This document shows, piece after piece, positions 1 to 11,617 of a stretch of 64,000 nucleotides of DNA. The stretch spans positions 91,139,787 through 91,203,786 of the forward strand of contig CM060315.1 in assembly GCA_030674185.1 (NCBI GenBank), in the 5' to 3' direction. The stretch's first letter is position 1, and every line of letters begins with the position of its first letter. The stretch comes from Monoplex corrugatus. Taxonomy: Eukaryota > Mollusca > Gastropoda > Littorinimorpha > Ranellidae. Below the pieces are notes generated by a model. That model was given only the letters and a program-made list of their open reading frames with translations, had not been told where the DNA came from and did not search any database. Made by a program: the position numbers and the translations under genes.

Positions 1-10
1 CTCGCTCAAA

Positions 11-540
11 ACGACATACAGATTGGAACAGCACAGAACAGCACAAACTGGTACAGACACCACATCACCCTTGCCAAGTTCACTCGACTGGACTAAGGGG
101 TGAACATAGAATAATCTCGAAAGTGAACCAGACCTACATCTTAGATTCTCTTATAACCTTTACCAATTAACAAGGTTATCTCAAGGAAGAGGCACTAACA
201 CCCTTCCATAAACACAGATATTAAAACTCCTCACCTCTCCAAAAGAGTCACAGAATCATACTGGTCTCCACCAGAAGTTTTTCCGCTCCTCAAACAACAT
301 AGAAATTGGAACAGCACGGAACAGCACAAACTGGTACAGACGCCACATCACCATTGCCAAGTACACTCAACTGGACTATAGGGTGAACATAGAAACATAG
401 AATACATAGAATAATCTTGAAAGTGAACCAGAACTACATCTTAAGTTCACTTATAACCTGTTACCGAGTAACACGGTTATCTCGGAGGAAAAAAAAGACT
501 AACACCCTTCCCGAAACACAGACACCCAACAAATGACCAG
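11..540. repeat. ~285-bp tandem duplication at window edge
   Basis: Two diverged head-to-tail copies, about 11-290 and 295-540. Shared landmarks include ATTGGAACAGCAC, AACTGGTACAGAC, TGAACATAGAA, AAAGTGAACCAGA and CTAACACCCTTCC. The array may continue to the left of the window. No coding potential was recognised. Confidence 0.75.
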
Positions 541-904
541 AAAATTCCAAGCCAGTATAACAAGAACTCAAAAATCAGACCTGAACTCAGGTTGGCCCCA
601 CAATCCACCGAATCCGCGTGTAAAGCGTGATTCACAGGTCCAACAGAAACAAAGAGTGACTCGCCCCTTGGAACACAGACCTACAGACACACACGGAAAA
701 AGAAGCGGCAAGGGAAACAAGCCCTACCGAGAAATATTTCCCCAAACAGAAATTAGTCTCCCTTGATCACCCAGATAGCATCAATGAAATCTCCACCTGT
801 CACCAAGGCAACCATGTGGGCCCTCAAAACAACTTTGGTTCCAAAACGATAATCAGCAATGCCTGGCAAGAACTGAACTAGAACCCAGACAACTGCAACC
901 TGAC
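541..904. other. unassigned sequence
   Basis: A short plus-strand open frame of 77 codons covers 533-766 but has no recognisable domain and low complexity. I see no gene or element here. Confidence 0.4.
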
Positions 905-1081
905 AGTGTGTGTGTCTCTGTGTGTGTATGTGTGTGTGTATGCGTGCGTGTGTATATGTATATACACACACATATATATACATATATATGTATTTATATA
1001 TATATCTATACATATATATATATATATATGTATGTGTGTGTATATATAAACGAGTATACATACATATACATATATACATAC

Positions 1082-1126
<45 letters not shown>

Positions 1127-1205
1127 GTGTGTGTGTGTGTGTGTGTTTGCGCGCGCTCACTCGCGCGTGCGTGCGTGTGTGTGTATGTGTGTCTGTGAGT
1201 GTGTA
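905..1205. repeat. compound (TG)n/(TA)n microsatellite
   Basis: Alternating purine-pyrimidine DNA: TG-rich, then TA-rich, then TG-rich again, with GCGCGC near 1150. Open frames through it on both strands are low-complexity artefacts. Confidence 0.95.
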
Positions 1206-2127
1206 GCGTACTGCATTACAGTGTGAATCATGCTGATCGCTTAACTGTTGGTGGTATGATGATGATCATCTGCAAGTTAAACTAGAGAGACCAGACTGTT
1301 GTTTGTTAAATTGTATAAATTGGAAACCACCATTCTTTAGAAGGAGAAACCCCATAGTACAGTCGTTCTGATCAGTGGTGGAATAGAAAGCCTAAATACA
1401 CAGACATATGCATTTGTAATGGAACACTCAATATCCACGTCACAATCAAAAAACAAAGCTGTAAACATGAACTCAACGGAAAATGAAATCTATCATAGTA
1501 CTTTGGCATGTGAGGTTAGTCACCTGGATGCCAGATACTTGCGAGAATCTTTGCAATCAATAAGACAAAGACACAACTGCACAGCCTCATATTACTGGCT
1601 GCCTGACAATAAATCAAGAGATCTGTCAGTGAACGAAACATTCTTGTTGCTGCTCACGCTATAACTGAGGAGTGGGTGAGGTTGGACAAGGTAATAGTTT
1701 ACATATTATATGCACTGATACGAAGAACTCTGGGAATACAAACTAGTCACATTTAGAGATATTCTATATGCAAAACGTAGAGACACCTATTGAGTAGAAC
1801 AGTCAAAAGTGAAAACACCTCCTCCGACATGCAGACTTTAGAATCAAATGGATTATATCAAAGGAAAAAAGGATTCACATAAATGAAGGCTGATTCTGAA
1901 TTTGAAAAAGTGATGGTTAGAGAAACTAAGGAAAGACCTGAAAACAAAACATAGTGCCCTAAGCAAAGCAGAATCAGCAAGGAAGAAAAAAATGATTATG
2001 GTCCCAATGCTACAGACAATTTATTGTGTACAATCCAAACACAATGATCAAATGTGATTTTCATGGAGATATCTGACGCATCTGGCCCAGATTACAGTAT
2101 CCCTTCACAGTATTCTCCTGCATTTTA
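1206..2127. other. unassigned sequence
   Basis: AT-rich DNA with one 81-codon plus-strand open frame (1419-1664) that resembles nothing I recognise. No repeat is evident. Confidence 0.4.
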
Positions 2128-3063
2128 ATGCAACGTCACATCTCGTCTGAAGACATACAGGATTGTGTTTTTTCACCAGATCTGTTTTCACTTTACAGTG
2201 AAAACATCATGAGAAACCTAGAAGAAGACCCTGGATTAAAGGTTGGAGGGAAAATGATAAACAACATTCGATGCGCAGATGACACCGTGCTAATTGCAGA
2301 AAATGAAAGGGACCAACAATACCTTGTGAATACATGTATACTAGAAATAGAAAGCAAAGGTAAGGGGTTGGAACTAAACAGCAGGAAGACTGAAGTCTTG
2401 GTGATCAGTGAAAATCATGAAATCCCCTCATGCAAAGTAACAGCAAATGGCAAAACCTTGACACAGGTCAATAAATTCAAATACCTGAAAACGGTCATTT
2501 CATCAGACGGCATATGCACATCGGAAATAGCCGGCAGAATCGGCCAAGCCAAAACAGCATTCAAGAAGATGACAAGCATTCTTACCAGCAAATGCCTATC
2601 ATTTAATATCAGGAAGAGAGTCCTTGAATGTTATATAGAACCAATACTGTTGTACGGATGTGAGGCGTGGACAGTCAGCAAGCAAAGCCAGAGCAAGATT
2701 GAGGCAGCTGAGATGTGGTTTCTCAGAAGAATGTTGAGAGTTCCATGGACAGCAAAGAAAACAAACGAGACAGTCTTGATGGAGGCAGACACAAGTAGAT
2801 CACTCATAAGGAAGATTAGGAAAAGACAGGCAACATTTATAGGCCATTTTATGAGGAAGGGGGATTTGGACATCTGGTCACAACGGGAAAGCTGGAGGGA
2901 AAAATTAGCACCAGGTAGATCCAGGGAGAAAATGCTAGACGGACTTGTGGAGTTGCTGAAGACGAGGAGGGTGGAGGAGATGCTTGGGGCAACAAGAGAT
3001 AGAGACAGATGGATGTCCATGATCGCTAACGCCATGCGGCAGGGCACCTGATGATGATGATGA
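2128..3063 (+). mobile_element. RTE-clade LINE, copy 1 (5'-truncated RT, C-terminal part)
   Basis: An uninterrupted 307-codon frame (2128-3051) encodes the last part of an RTE/BovB-type reverse transcriptase. It runs from the LFSLYSENIMRNL segment through the catalytic box to the C-terminal tail (FIGHFMRKG, APGRSREKMLDG). The box reads CADD instead of YADD, so the first residue of the motif is changed. The frame stops just before a GATGATGATGATG 3' tail, the usual short-repeat end of RTE elements. It shares a 6-base insertion (the ACATGT segment near 2335) with copy 7 at 50737, so these two belong to one subfamily, while copy 5 lacks it. The 5' truncation falls near 2130. It cannot move by itself because endonuclease and most of the RT are absent. 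Confidence 0.88.
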
Positions 3064-3218
3064 CCATATTAATTGTAAAGTATAGGATATGTTTGTGTTT
3101 ATGCCTGAAACTGGTGGCTGGTGTGTCTTAAAGAAGAGTACACCTGCCTGTTATTGATACCACGTACATTTTACAGGAAGAGTTAACTGCCCCCACCAGT
3201 GGCAGGAGCATCCATAAA

Positions 3219-3608
3219 AAGGTTGAGAATTCACAGAAACCATACAAAATCACTGTGGGGATTTTCTGCTCCAACTGGCTTCTTCCTAGAGTTGCGTATG
3301 CTATGGGCTGTTTGGAAAGGCTGGAACCACACCATCGAGTATAACCCACTTCATGGATACTTCTTAGAAAATGTTTCCCAGATCTTCTAAACACACTGCA
3401 AGTGTCTCTATCTACCAAGCCTGATTGAAATCACGATATAGTACGGTATTAAGTGTAGAGCACAGCCCTATCACGCAATCGTACTCTTAGATGGACCTCT
3501 ACATATCATGATTATCATCCTCACCATTAACATCATCATCACACTGTAGAAAAATTGCCAGGTTCTGTGGCCTTTGAGATGACATACAAAACGCAACTAA
3601 AAAAATGA
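3219..3608 (+). mobile_element. SINE family copy 1 (diverged)
   Basis: Homologous over about 390 bp to the better-preserved copy at 46236-46646. Shared blocks include TGCTATGGGCT, the CACTGTGGG region, a CATCATCATC stretch, CCAG-TTCTGTG near the end and a short A-rich tail. The tRNA-like head is decayed here (only GGTTGAGAATTCA remains where the other copy has a perfect B box). Confidence 0.75.
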
Positions 3609-4349
3609 GCTCAAAGGAAATCTTCCTAGGTGCAGCAATCGTTGAAACAGAAGAGTTCATTAGAATAACTCAGAGATAATTTTCATGAAGTCACCTTCTT
3701 TAAAAATGGCTCAATCCTGGTATGTCAGGATAAGGCTTTAATATGAAACAAACTTGAATCAATAAATCGGAAGGCAGTGCTGCATGTAAAATCTCAACTT
3801 TCAGTTTAGAACAGAAGTTGAAGCAGTAATGGAGGCTTCCCAGAGGCTAGCTTCATGAAGTCAGATGAGGAAGCATAATGCCACTATCCTCTTGACTGAC
3901 TCACTGAACTTACCTCAGAGTGTGGACAACACAGTGGAAACGATAAACTGACATGACACAATGTGAAGTGCCCATGGACAAATATTGATGTGGATTTATT
4001 GTCCTGAACATACTGGTGTACAGGAACATGACTGTCATGGCAGTTTTGTTCATTTTTTTCTCTCCTTTTTCTTCTCATTTGGGGACAAGGGTGTTTTGTT
4101 GGGTCAGTGCGTGTGGGGTCTTGGCTAACTGAGACAAAACTCACCTATCTGGTTATGGTTTACCTGTGCCTGTGTGAGTGTTTTTACGTGATTTCTGTAC
4201 CTTGGCTGTGAATCGATGTTTTGCCCAACTTGTGTTTATGGCCTAAGTTATGGTGTACGTGGGTCTGGTGTGTGTAAACTTTTGTGTGTTTTTGGTGCTG
4301 GTTCTGTGAACAGGGTTCTGTGAGCTTGTTTGTTGGCTTTAAAAATAAG
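3609..4349. other. unassigned sequence
   Basis: A minus-strand 86-codon open frame (3884-4144) has no recognisable domain. Nothing else was seen. Confidence 0.35.
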
Positions 4350-4870
4350 AATTGTGGGTGTTACGGAGTCAGTTGGTATCTGGCCCCCCTTCTTCAACAG
4401 TCGGTTTGCAGTTAAGGGGGGTGGGGTCTGGTCAGCGTGTTTCCACTTGTAGTTAGACTTTATGCCTTAGAAGTGAAAGAGCTTTGTGTCTGTGAAGATG
4501 TGAAGAGTCAGTTGGTGTTTGTGCCCCTCTGCTACAGACTGTTTTCAGTTGGGTGGATAGGGCCAGTTGCTGGTCAGAGTCACCACTTGTAGATGGATTT
4601 CATGTCCTAGAAGTGGGTAGAGGTCTGTGTCTTGTTGGCATGTAACCAGGGGTGAGTCGACGCCTGTTTATTTCCTCTTCTACAGTCGGTATGCGGTGGG
4701 TTCAGTGGTCAGTCATTCAATTTTTGTCAACATTATCATATGGAAGTCTAGAGAGTAGGTGTCATTGTCTGGCATGAAACCAGCAGTGAATAGTTGTCTG
4801 CTCTCCTATGCTGTAGTTGATGTGTGGTTTGGTGGCTAGGTTGGGTATTGATAGTTTGGTTCGTCGATAT
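4350..4870. repeat. degenerate ~140-bp tandem repeat, about 4 units
   Basis: Landmarks GAGTCAGTTGG (about 4366 and 4505), GAGTCGACGCC (about 4653) and a fourth weaker unit near 4790 recur at about 139-147 bases. Each is followed by a CTACAGTCGGT-like block and CACTTGTAG with GAAGTG. It is an old, strongly diverged array. Confidence 0.6.
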
Positions 4871-5066
4871 ATTTACAAGTGAATAAGTTTTGCTGCCATG
4901 TCTAATCAAAGCTGTTTATATACCCACGGGTTAGTAGGGGAGGATGTGTTCGTAGTTTCGCCAGCGTGAGGGGAGAAGATCACCAGTGTCCTGCACCAGT
5001 CTTGTTGCTGTCCATGTTGGTTCTGGCTCTACGAGGAGGTGCACATTCCGAGCTCCGGTAAATAAC
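4871..5066. other. unassigned sequence
   Basis: No open frame or repeat was recognised. Confidence 0.3.
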
Positions 5067-5696
5067 AAAATAACAGTAACGGCATAACCGTGAGACAGGT
5101 TAAAAAGTTTAAATACCTGGGAACGATAATTTCAACAGACTGCATATGCACATCAGAAATAGTCAGCAGAATCGGCCAACCAAAACAACATTCAAGAAGA
5201 TGAAAACATCCTTACCAACAAATGCCTATCAATTAACATCAGGAAGAGAGTTCTTGAATGTTACATAGAACCAATACTGTTGTACGGTTGCGAGGCATGG
5301 ACAGTCAACAAACAAAGCCACAACAAGATTGAGGCAGCCGAGATGTATTTTTTAAGAAGTATGTTGAGATTTCCATGGACAGCAAAGAAAACAAACAAGA
5401 CAGTCTTGATGGAGGCAGACACAAGTAACGATCATTCATAAGGAAGATTAGGAAAAGGCAGGCAACATTCATAGGCCATTTTATGAGGAAAGGGGAATTG
5501 GAACACCTGGTCACACAACAGGAAAGCTGGAGGGAAAGAGAGCACCAGGTAGAACCAGGGAGAAGATATTAGACGGACTTGCAGAGTGGCTGAAGACAAG
5601 GAGGGTGGAAGAGATGCTTGAGGCAACAAGAGATAGAGACAGATGGAAGTCCATAATCGCCAATGCCACACGGCAAGGCACCTGATGATGATGATG
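5067..5696 (+). mobile_element. RTE-clade LINE, copy 2 (3' fragment)
   Basis: A 5'-truncated copy carrying only the RT C-terminal region, beginning at the segment equivalent to KFKYLGTIISTD and ending with the conserved CACCTGATGATGATGATGA terminus. The reading frame is broken in several places, for example where AAAGAGAGCACC replaces the in-frame form, so no product is expected. It lies on the plus strand like every other RTE copy in the window. Confidence 0.85.
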
Positions 5697-6474
5697 AGAT
5701 AATCCGCTATAATCTGTACAGCAGATAATCCAGCAGAATTTGTATTGGTAAATTTGTCCTCTAAAACATGTGCCTTACAAAGAACCAATCATCAAGAAGA
5801 TAAATCCTATCTTACTTTACATGCCCGGAGTCATACGACCATTGATCACTTTCAAAAGAGATGTCGTGAGAGGAACAACCATTGATCCATCTTGGAAGCA
5901 TAGAACACGGGTTGTTGTCAGTCCAACACACATTAGAACTGTCTCAAAGGTGACATGTGCAACATGCGATAACATGAACCAGTAAGGTTTGGGGCTTTTC
6001 CTGAGAACTTGGAACCAGGAGACGAGAGAGAATGACGGAGAGCTGAAGAGTGAAACAGAAAGGTGGAAAGGATGAGAAATTGTGGATGAGGAATGTACGT
6101 TAAAGATAGAATGTGGAGTGTGTGATTGGGGAAGGGGCTAGTGATGGTGGGATTCTAAATGTGGTGGACTGCTGTGGACGGGAGAGGCAAGAGGTGGCGT
6201 GAGGGACAGTGAGGCAAGTTTAAGAAAGACAAGAGGATGTGATGGTAACTGTATACTGTGGTTGAGGCCAATGATATTTAGACATAGTTTTGGACTTAAC
6301 GATACATCTTTGGATGCTCGAAGCTGTGCAGTTTGTGACAGTAATGATGACTGCATTTTAAATGTAAGGGAAGAGTATCACGAGGGGCTGCCTAAACAAA
6401 TTGTCATGAAAATTGCAAATTTTGTAGGAAACCGATTTTAAACAACCAAAGCAATACAAACAATGCCTCATAAA
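5697..6474. other. unassigned sequence
   Basis: Plus-strand open frames of 71 codons (5770-5985) and 80 codons (6199-6441) have no recognisable domain. No repeat was seen until the 40-bp array starts. Confidence 0.35.
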
Positions 6475-8790
6475 ACCACCATAATCATATATACCACTGT
6501 TGTAATGGTAAACCATCATTATAGTCATATGTACTACTGTTGGAATGATAAACCATCATAATAGTCATATTACTACTGTTGAAATGTTAAACATCATTAT
6601 AGTCATATTTACTACTGTTGGAATGTTAAACATCATTATAGTCATATTTACTATGTTGGAATAGTAAACCATCATTATAGTCATATCTACTACTGTTGGA
6701 ATGGTAAACCATCATTATAGTCATATTTACTACTGTTGAAATAGTAAACCATCATTATAGTCATATTTACTACTGTTGGAATGGTAAACCATCATTATAG
6801 TCATATTTACTACTGTTGAAATAGTAAACCATCATTATAGTCATATTTACTACTGTTGAAATAGTAAACCATCATTATAGTCATATTTACTACTGTTGGA
6901 ATGGTAAGCCATCATTGTTAGTCATATTTACTACTGTTGAATGGTAAACCATCATTATAGTCATATTTACTACTGTTGAAATAGTAAACCATCATTATAG
7001 TCATATTTACTACTGTTAAAATGGTAAACCATCATTATAGTCATAGTACTACTGTTGGAATGGTAAACCATCATTATAGTCATAGTCACTACTGTTGGAA
7101 TAGTAAACATCATTATAGTCATGGTTACTACTGTTGGAATGGTAAGCCATCATTATAGTCATATTTACTACTGTTTGAATGGTAAACATCATTATAGTCA
7201 TATTTACTACTGTTTGAATGGTAAGCCATCATTAAGTCATATTTACTACTGTTGAAATGGTAAGCCATCATTAAGTCATATTTACTGCTGTTGGAATGGT
7301 AAGCCATCATTATAGTCATAGTTACTACTGTTGGAATGGTAAACCATCATTATAGTCATAGTTATTACTGTTGAAATGGTAAGCCATCATTATAGTCATA
7401 TTTACTGCTGTTGGAATGGTAAGCGATCATTGTAGTCATATTTACTACTGTTGGAATGGTAAACCATCATTATAGTCATATTTACTACTGTTGGAATAGT
7501 AAAACATCATTATAGTCATATTTACTACTGTTGGAATGGTAAACCATCATTATAGTCATAGTTACTACTGTTGGAATGGTAAACCATCATTATAGTCATG
7601 TTTACTACTTTTGGAATGGTAAACCATCATTATAGTCATAGTTACTACTGTTGGAATGGTAAGCCATCATTATAGTCATGTTTACTACTGTTGGAATGGT
7701 AAACCATCATTATAGTCATATTTACTACAGTTGGAATGGTAAACCATCATTATAGTCATATTTACTGCTGTTGGAATGGTAAACCATCATTATAGTCATA
7801 TTTACTACTGTTGGAATAGTAAAACATCATTATAGTCATATTTACTACTGTTGGAATGGTAAACCATCATTATAGTCATGTTTACTACTGTTGGAATGGT
7901 AAACCATCATTATAGTCATATTTACTACTGTTGGAATGGTAAACCATCATTATAGTCATAGTTACTACTGTTGGAATGGTAAACCATCATTATAGTCATG
8001 TTTACTACTGTTGGAATGGTAAACTATCATTATAGTCATAGTTAATACTGTTGGAATGGTAAACCATCATTATAATCATGTTTACTACTGTTGGAATGGT
8101 AAACCATCATTATAGTCATAGTTACTACTGTTGGAATGGTAAACCATCATTATAGTCATGTTTACTGCTGTTGGAATGGTAAACCATCATTATAGTCATA
8201 TTTACTACTGTTGAAATGGTAAACCATCATTATAGTCATATTTACTACTGTTGGAATGGTAAACCATCATTATAGTCATAGTTACTACTGTTGGAATGAT
8301 AAACCATCATTATGTCATATTTACTGCTGTTGGAATGGTAAGCCATCATTATAGTAATGTTTACTGCTGTTGGAATGGTAAACCATCATTATAGTCATAT
8401 TTACTACTGTTGGAATGGTAAGCCATCATTATAGTCATATTTACTGCTGTTGGAATGATAAGCCATCATTATAGTCATAGTTACTACTGTTGGAATGATA
8501 AACCATCATTATGTCATATTTACTGCTGTTGGAATGGTAAGCCATCATTATAGTCATATTTACTACTGTTGGAATGATAAGCCATCATTATAGTCATATT
8601 TACTGCTGTTGGAATGGTAAGCCATCATTATAGTCATATTTACTACTGTTGGAATGGTAAACCATCATTATGTCATAGTTACTACTGTTGGAATGGTACG
8701 CCATTGTTAATATCATATTTACCACTGTTGGAATGGTAAATCATCATGATAGTCATATTTAATATTGCTGGAATGGTAGGCCAATTCTAT
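6475..8790. repeat. 40-bp minisatellite, ~57 units
   Basis: Tandem array with a 40-base period. Landmarks in each unit are TTTACTACTGTTGGAATGGT followed by AAACCATCATTATAGTCATA. Every unit contains the perfect 5-bp inverted repeat ATGGT-AA-ACCAT. Variant units differ at the junction (CATATTT, CATAGTT or CATGTTT) and alternate locally, giving dimeric order at about 7551-7690 and 7951-8160. Ends of the array are more degenerate than the centre. Confidence 0.97.
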
Positions 8791-9234
8791 TGTCTGACAT
8801 TGTGAGGTCTTTCATAATAAGTCATTAGCTATTTGTGGCATTAGCATTTCTGTGAACAAGGTGTATGCAGCGACTTCACGCGTTTGTATAAACAGTTTAT
8901 AGGACAGACCAGTCTACATTATCACTGGAAAATATTGAAGCACTTATGCACTCTGATGAAGACACATATTTCTGTTCACGCAAACACTGTATTGCTGTAA
9001 TTTTACCTTACGCCTAGGTATGCAAAGACAAATGATGCTTATGCATATATGGCAATGTCAATGTTTCTTTCACAAAACAATTAAGGACAAAGAAAATCAG
9101 CAGTTTATACTGAATTACAGACTGAGATAAACTGATAAATATTAATGCTGCAACCCATAAGGAGCAATAACTTTGATTAACCAAGTCAGTTCACAATGTT
9201 TAAGTGTGCACTTGCGAGTGCTCATTTGTGTGCA
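8791..9234. other. unassigned sequence
   Basis: AT-rich DNA without a recognised gene or repeat. Confidence 0.35.
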
Positions 9235-9408
9235 TGTTTGTGTGTGTGTGTTTGTGTGCTCATGTATGTGTGCGTGTGCGTGTGTATGTGTGTATGTGTG
9301 TGTGTGTCTGAGTATGTGTGTGTGTATGTGGTGGTTGTGCTGTGTGTGTGAGAGAATGTTGTGAGAGAATGTGTGTGTGTGATTGTGTGTCGTGGTGTGT
9401 GTTGTTAG

Positions 9409-9453
<45 letters not shown>

Positions 9454-9465
9454 GTGTGTGTGTTT
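9235..9465. repeat. (GT)n microsatellite
   Basis: Imperfect then perfect GT repeats, purest at about 9410-9452. Confidence 0.95.
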
Positions 9466-9630
9466 ACTTGAATTTAATATGGCGAAACGATAAGAAATTT
9501 AACGTTTATTATTCATGATATAAACATTTTTGCTACCAGGTTTCAGATCCACATTGCTGTTCAATACACACAGGACCAGTATCCAACGGTGATATGTGCC
9601 ACAAAATGAAAAAAAAGGTTTTACCGGTTT
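9466..9630. other. unassigned spacer
   Basis: No gene or repeat recognised. Confidence 0.3.
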
Positions 9631-10192
9631 GCATTTAGCAAGCAGTGCCAGAGATAATGGTAAAATATTCTGCCTAAGGTAATCCGTTTAAAAGCAGAGC
9701 TGTTATGAGTAGTATTAGCAAGCAGTGCTAGAAATGATGGTAAAACATTCTGCCTAGGGTAATTTGTTTACCAACAGTGCCGTTATGAGTAGTATTAGCA
9801 AGCAGTGCTAGAAATGATGGTAAAACATTCTGCCTAGGGTAATTTGTTTACCAACAGTGCCGTTATGAGTAGTATTAGCAAGCAGTGCTAGAAATGGTGG
9901 TAAAACATTCTGCCTAGGGTAATTTGTTTACCAACAGTGCCGCTATGAGTAGTATTAGCAAGCAGTGCTAGAAATGATGGTAAAACCTTCTGCCTATGGT
10001 AATTTGTTTACTAACAGTGCCGTTATGAGTAGTATTAGCAAACAGTGCCATAAATGATGGTAAAACCTTCTGCCTAGGGTAATTTGTTTACCAACAGTGC
10101 CGTTATGAGTAGTATTAGAGAGCAGTGCTTGGAATGATGGTAAACATTCTGCCTAGGGTTATTTGTTTACAAGCAGTACTTTTACGAGTACT
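9631..10192. repeat. 80-bp minisatellite, ~7 units
   Basis: Landmarks CGTTATGAGTAGTATTAGCA, AGCAGTGCTAGAAATGATGG and TCTGCCTAGGGTAATTTG recur every 80 bases. The first and last units are most diverged, a common pattern for array edges. Confidence 0.95.
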
Positions 10193-10619
10193 ATAACAAT
10201 AACACCATACAACGTAATCTGAAGCAATAGTGAATTGGATTCAGAAGAAGACCAGTGGTTTTCCGTTCATTCAAAAAGTCCAAAATTCAACTTTCAGACT
10301 GACTGTCAGTTTTGTGGTTGACCAACAAACCTAGCGGAAAAGATTAGTGCATACTTCATGTTCTATAAAACAGACCAGGAGACAATTCAGTCTTAAGTAT
10401 TTACACAAGTCATTAGCTAGTTTAACAAAAAATAACGATAAAAAAAATCAAAATGTCAGACTTTTGCAGGAAAATGAGTTCTTAACCAGAGGCACGCCTT
10501 ACACAGAAAAAACATGAAAACGAAGCAACCAGGTCATTTTGGTGAGGACATCATCATTACCTGTGTTTGAGGAAAGCGTGCCATAGCAAGCAACTGCTGA
10601 AAAGATCCATGAATGTTTC
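10193..10619. other. unassigned sequence
   Basis: No gene or repeat recognised. Confidence 0.3.
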
Positions 10620-11480
10620 TCATAATCGTCAATAGAAAAGTTATTGAGAAAGAAAAAGTGAGAATCAATGGGACAGCCATAGAACTTCTTCTCTCAGGTT
10701 AAGAATGTGTTGAGACACCCAAAGAGGAATATCCATCCTCTACAGACTTGGGAGACTTGTCCAAAGTATTTTGATTTCCTACTATTTTCGCCTTTACCAT
10801 TTTGCGGCTATGTCTTGGGTTTTGTCGTTTCCTTACCTCGCCATTCGACTTGCAAACAAGGTAATTGAGTCTGAATGGGTCATGCAGCGTGTGGAAATGC
10901 TATGCCTGGCAAAATGGCTACCATGTGGCTTTGGGAGCTGGGTGATGATCTCTGGTCAATAGCGAAACATAATGCTCATGAACCAGAAAAAAAAAACACG
11001 AAAAAAGAATAAGAACACGTATCTAATACAACAAGACAAGACATTGCGCCTGAATTGTTGTATTAAATACGTGTTCTTATTCTGTTTTCAAATTTTTTTC
11101 TGGTTCCTGTTTACTTGAACGTGGGCAGTCAAACTTTTTTTAGATTAATGCTCATGGTTCTTGGATGTTTCTTGTTAAATTTGACCCGCAGCTTGGCTGC
11201 TCTCTTCAGGGTATCAGGCCTGATAACTGCATGGAAAGTCCTGATGACAGCTCAGAAAACTTAGGATCCCTTTGAAATCTCATCCAGCACTGTGGGGTGT
11301 TTCTCGTTAAGTTTGTTAACTATTAAAAAGATACTAACGAGGAAAACTTGAGAACCGATGGGACAGCCACGAAGTTCTTCCCTCAGACAGAAAACTTTTG
11401 AGGCACCTGAAGAAAAAATACCCATCCTTTAAACATGTGGGAGGCTTGTCTATACATTTGGATTTCCTACCATCTTGGGT
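10620..11480. repeat. diverged ~170-bp direct repeat pair, ~690 bp apart
   Basis: About 10625-10790 and 11315-11480 share GAGAA(T/C)C(A/G)ATGGGACAGCCA, a CTCAG block, a CACC(C/T) block, AATA(T/C)CCATCCT, GGGAG(A/G)CTTGTC and TTGGATTTCCTAC-like segments. The source element is unknown. The foldback at 10981-11106 lies between the two copies. Confidence 0.6.
10981..11106. mobile_element. foldback element with ~53-bp arms
   Basis: The left arm (10981-11034) and right arm (about 11054-11106) are near-perfect reverse complements around a ~20-base spacer. The outer ends read AACCAGAAAAA and TTTTTTCTGGTTCC, and the arms carry AATAAGAACACGTAT and ATACGTGTTCTTATT. The same end sequence occurs in the large inverted repeat at 61622-62985, so this is a minimal member of that family. 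Confidence 0.75.
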
Positions 11481-11617
11481 TTTACTATTTCTAAAAACTT
11501 TGTTGCACAGAAAGAAGAACGCTGGGCCAATCGCTATTGCAGGCAATCATTCACAACAGATCTACCACCTGCACCATATTCTTTACTGAAAGTGATCAGG
11601 ACCACTAACTATCAATA

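Noticed and set aside
908..1206. Long open frames of Cys/Val or Tyr/Ile repeats
   Set aside because: They are translations of TG and TA microsatellites. The same holds for frames in 9173-9518, 14851-15326, 42093-42410, 48694-49114 and 55414-56856.
2631..3047. Minus-strand 138-codon open frame
   Set aside because: It is antisense to the RTE C-terminal region and recurs as antisense in every RTE copy (32256, 53478).
6475..8790. CRISPR-like array (regular 40-base repeats)
   Set aside because: There are no unique spacers; the whole unit is repeated and the genome is eukaryotic.
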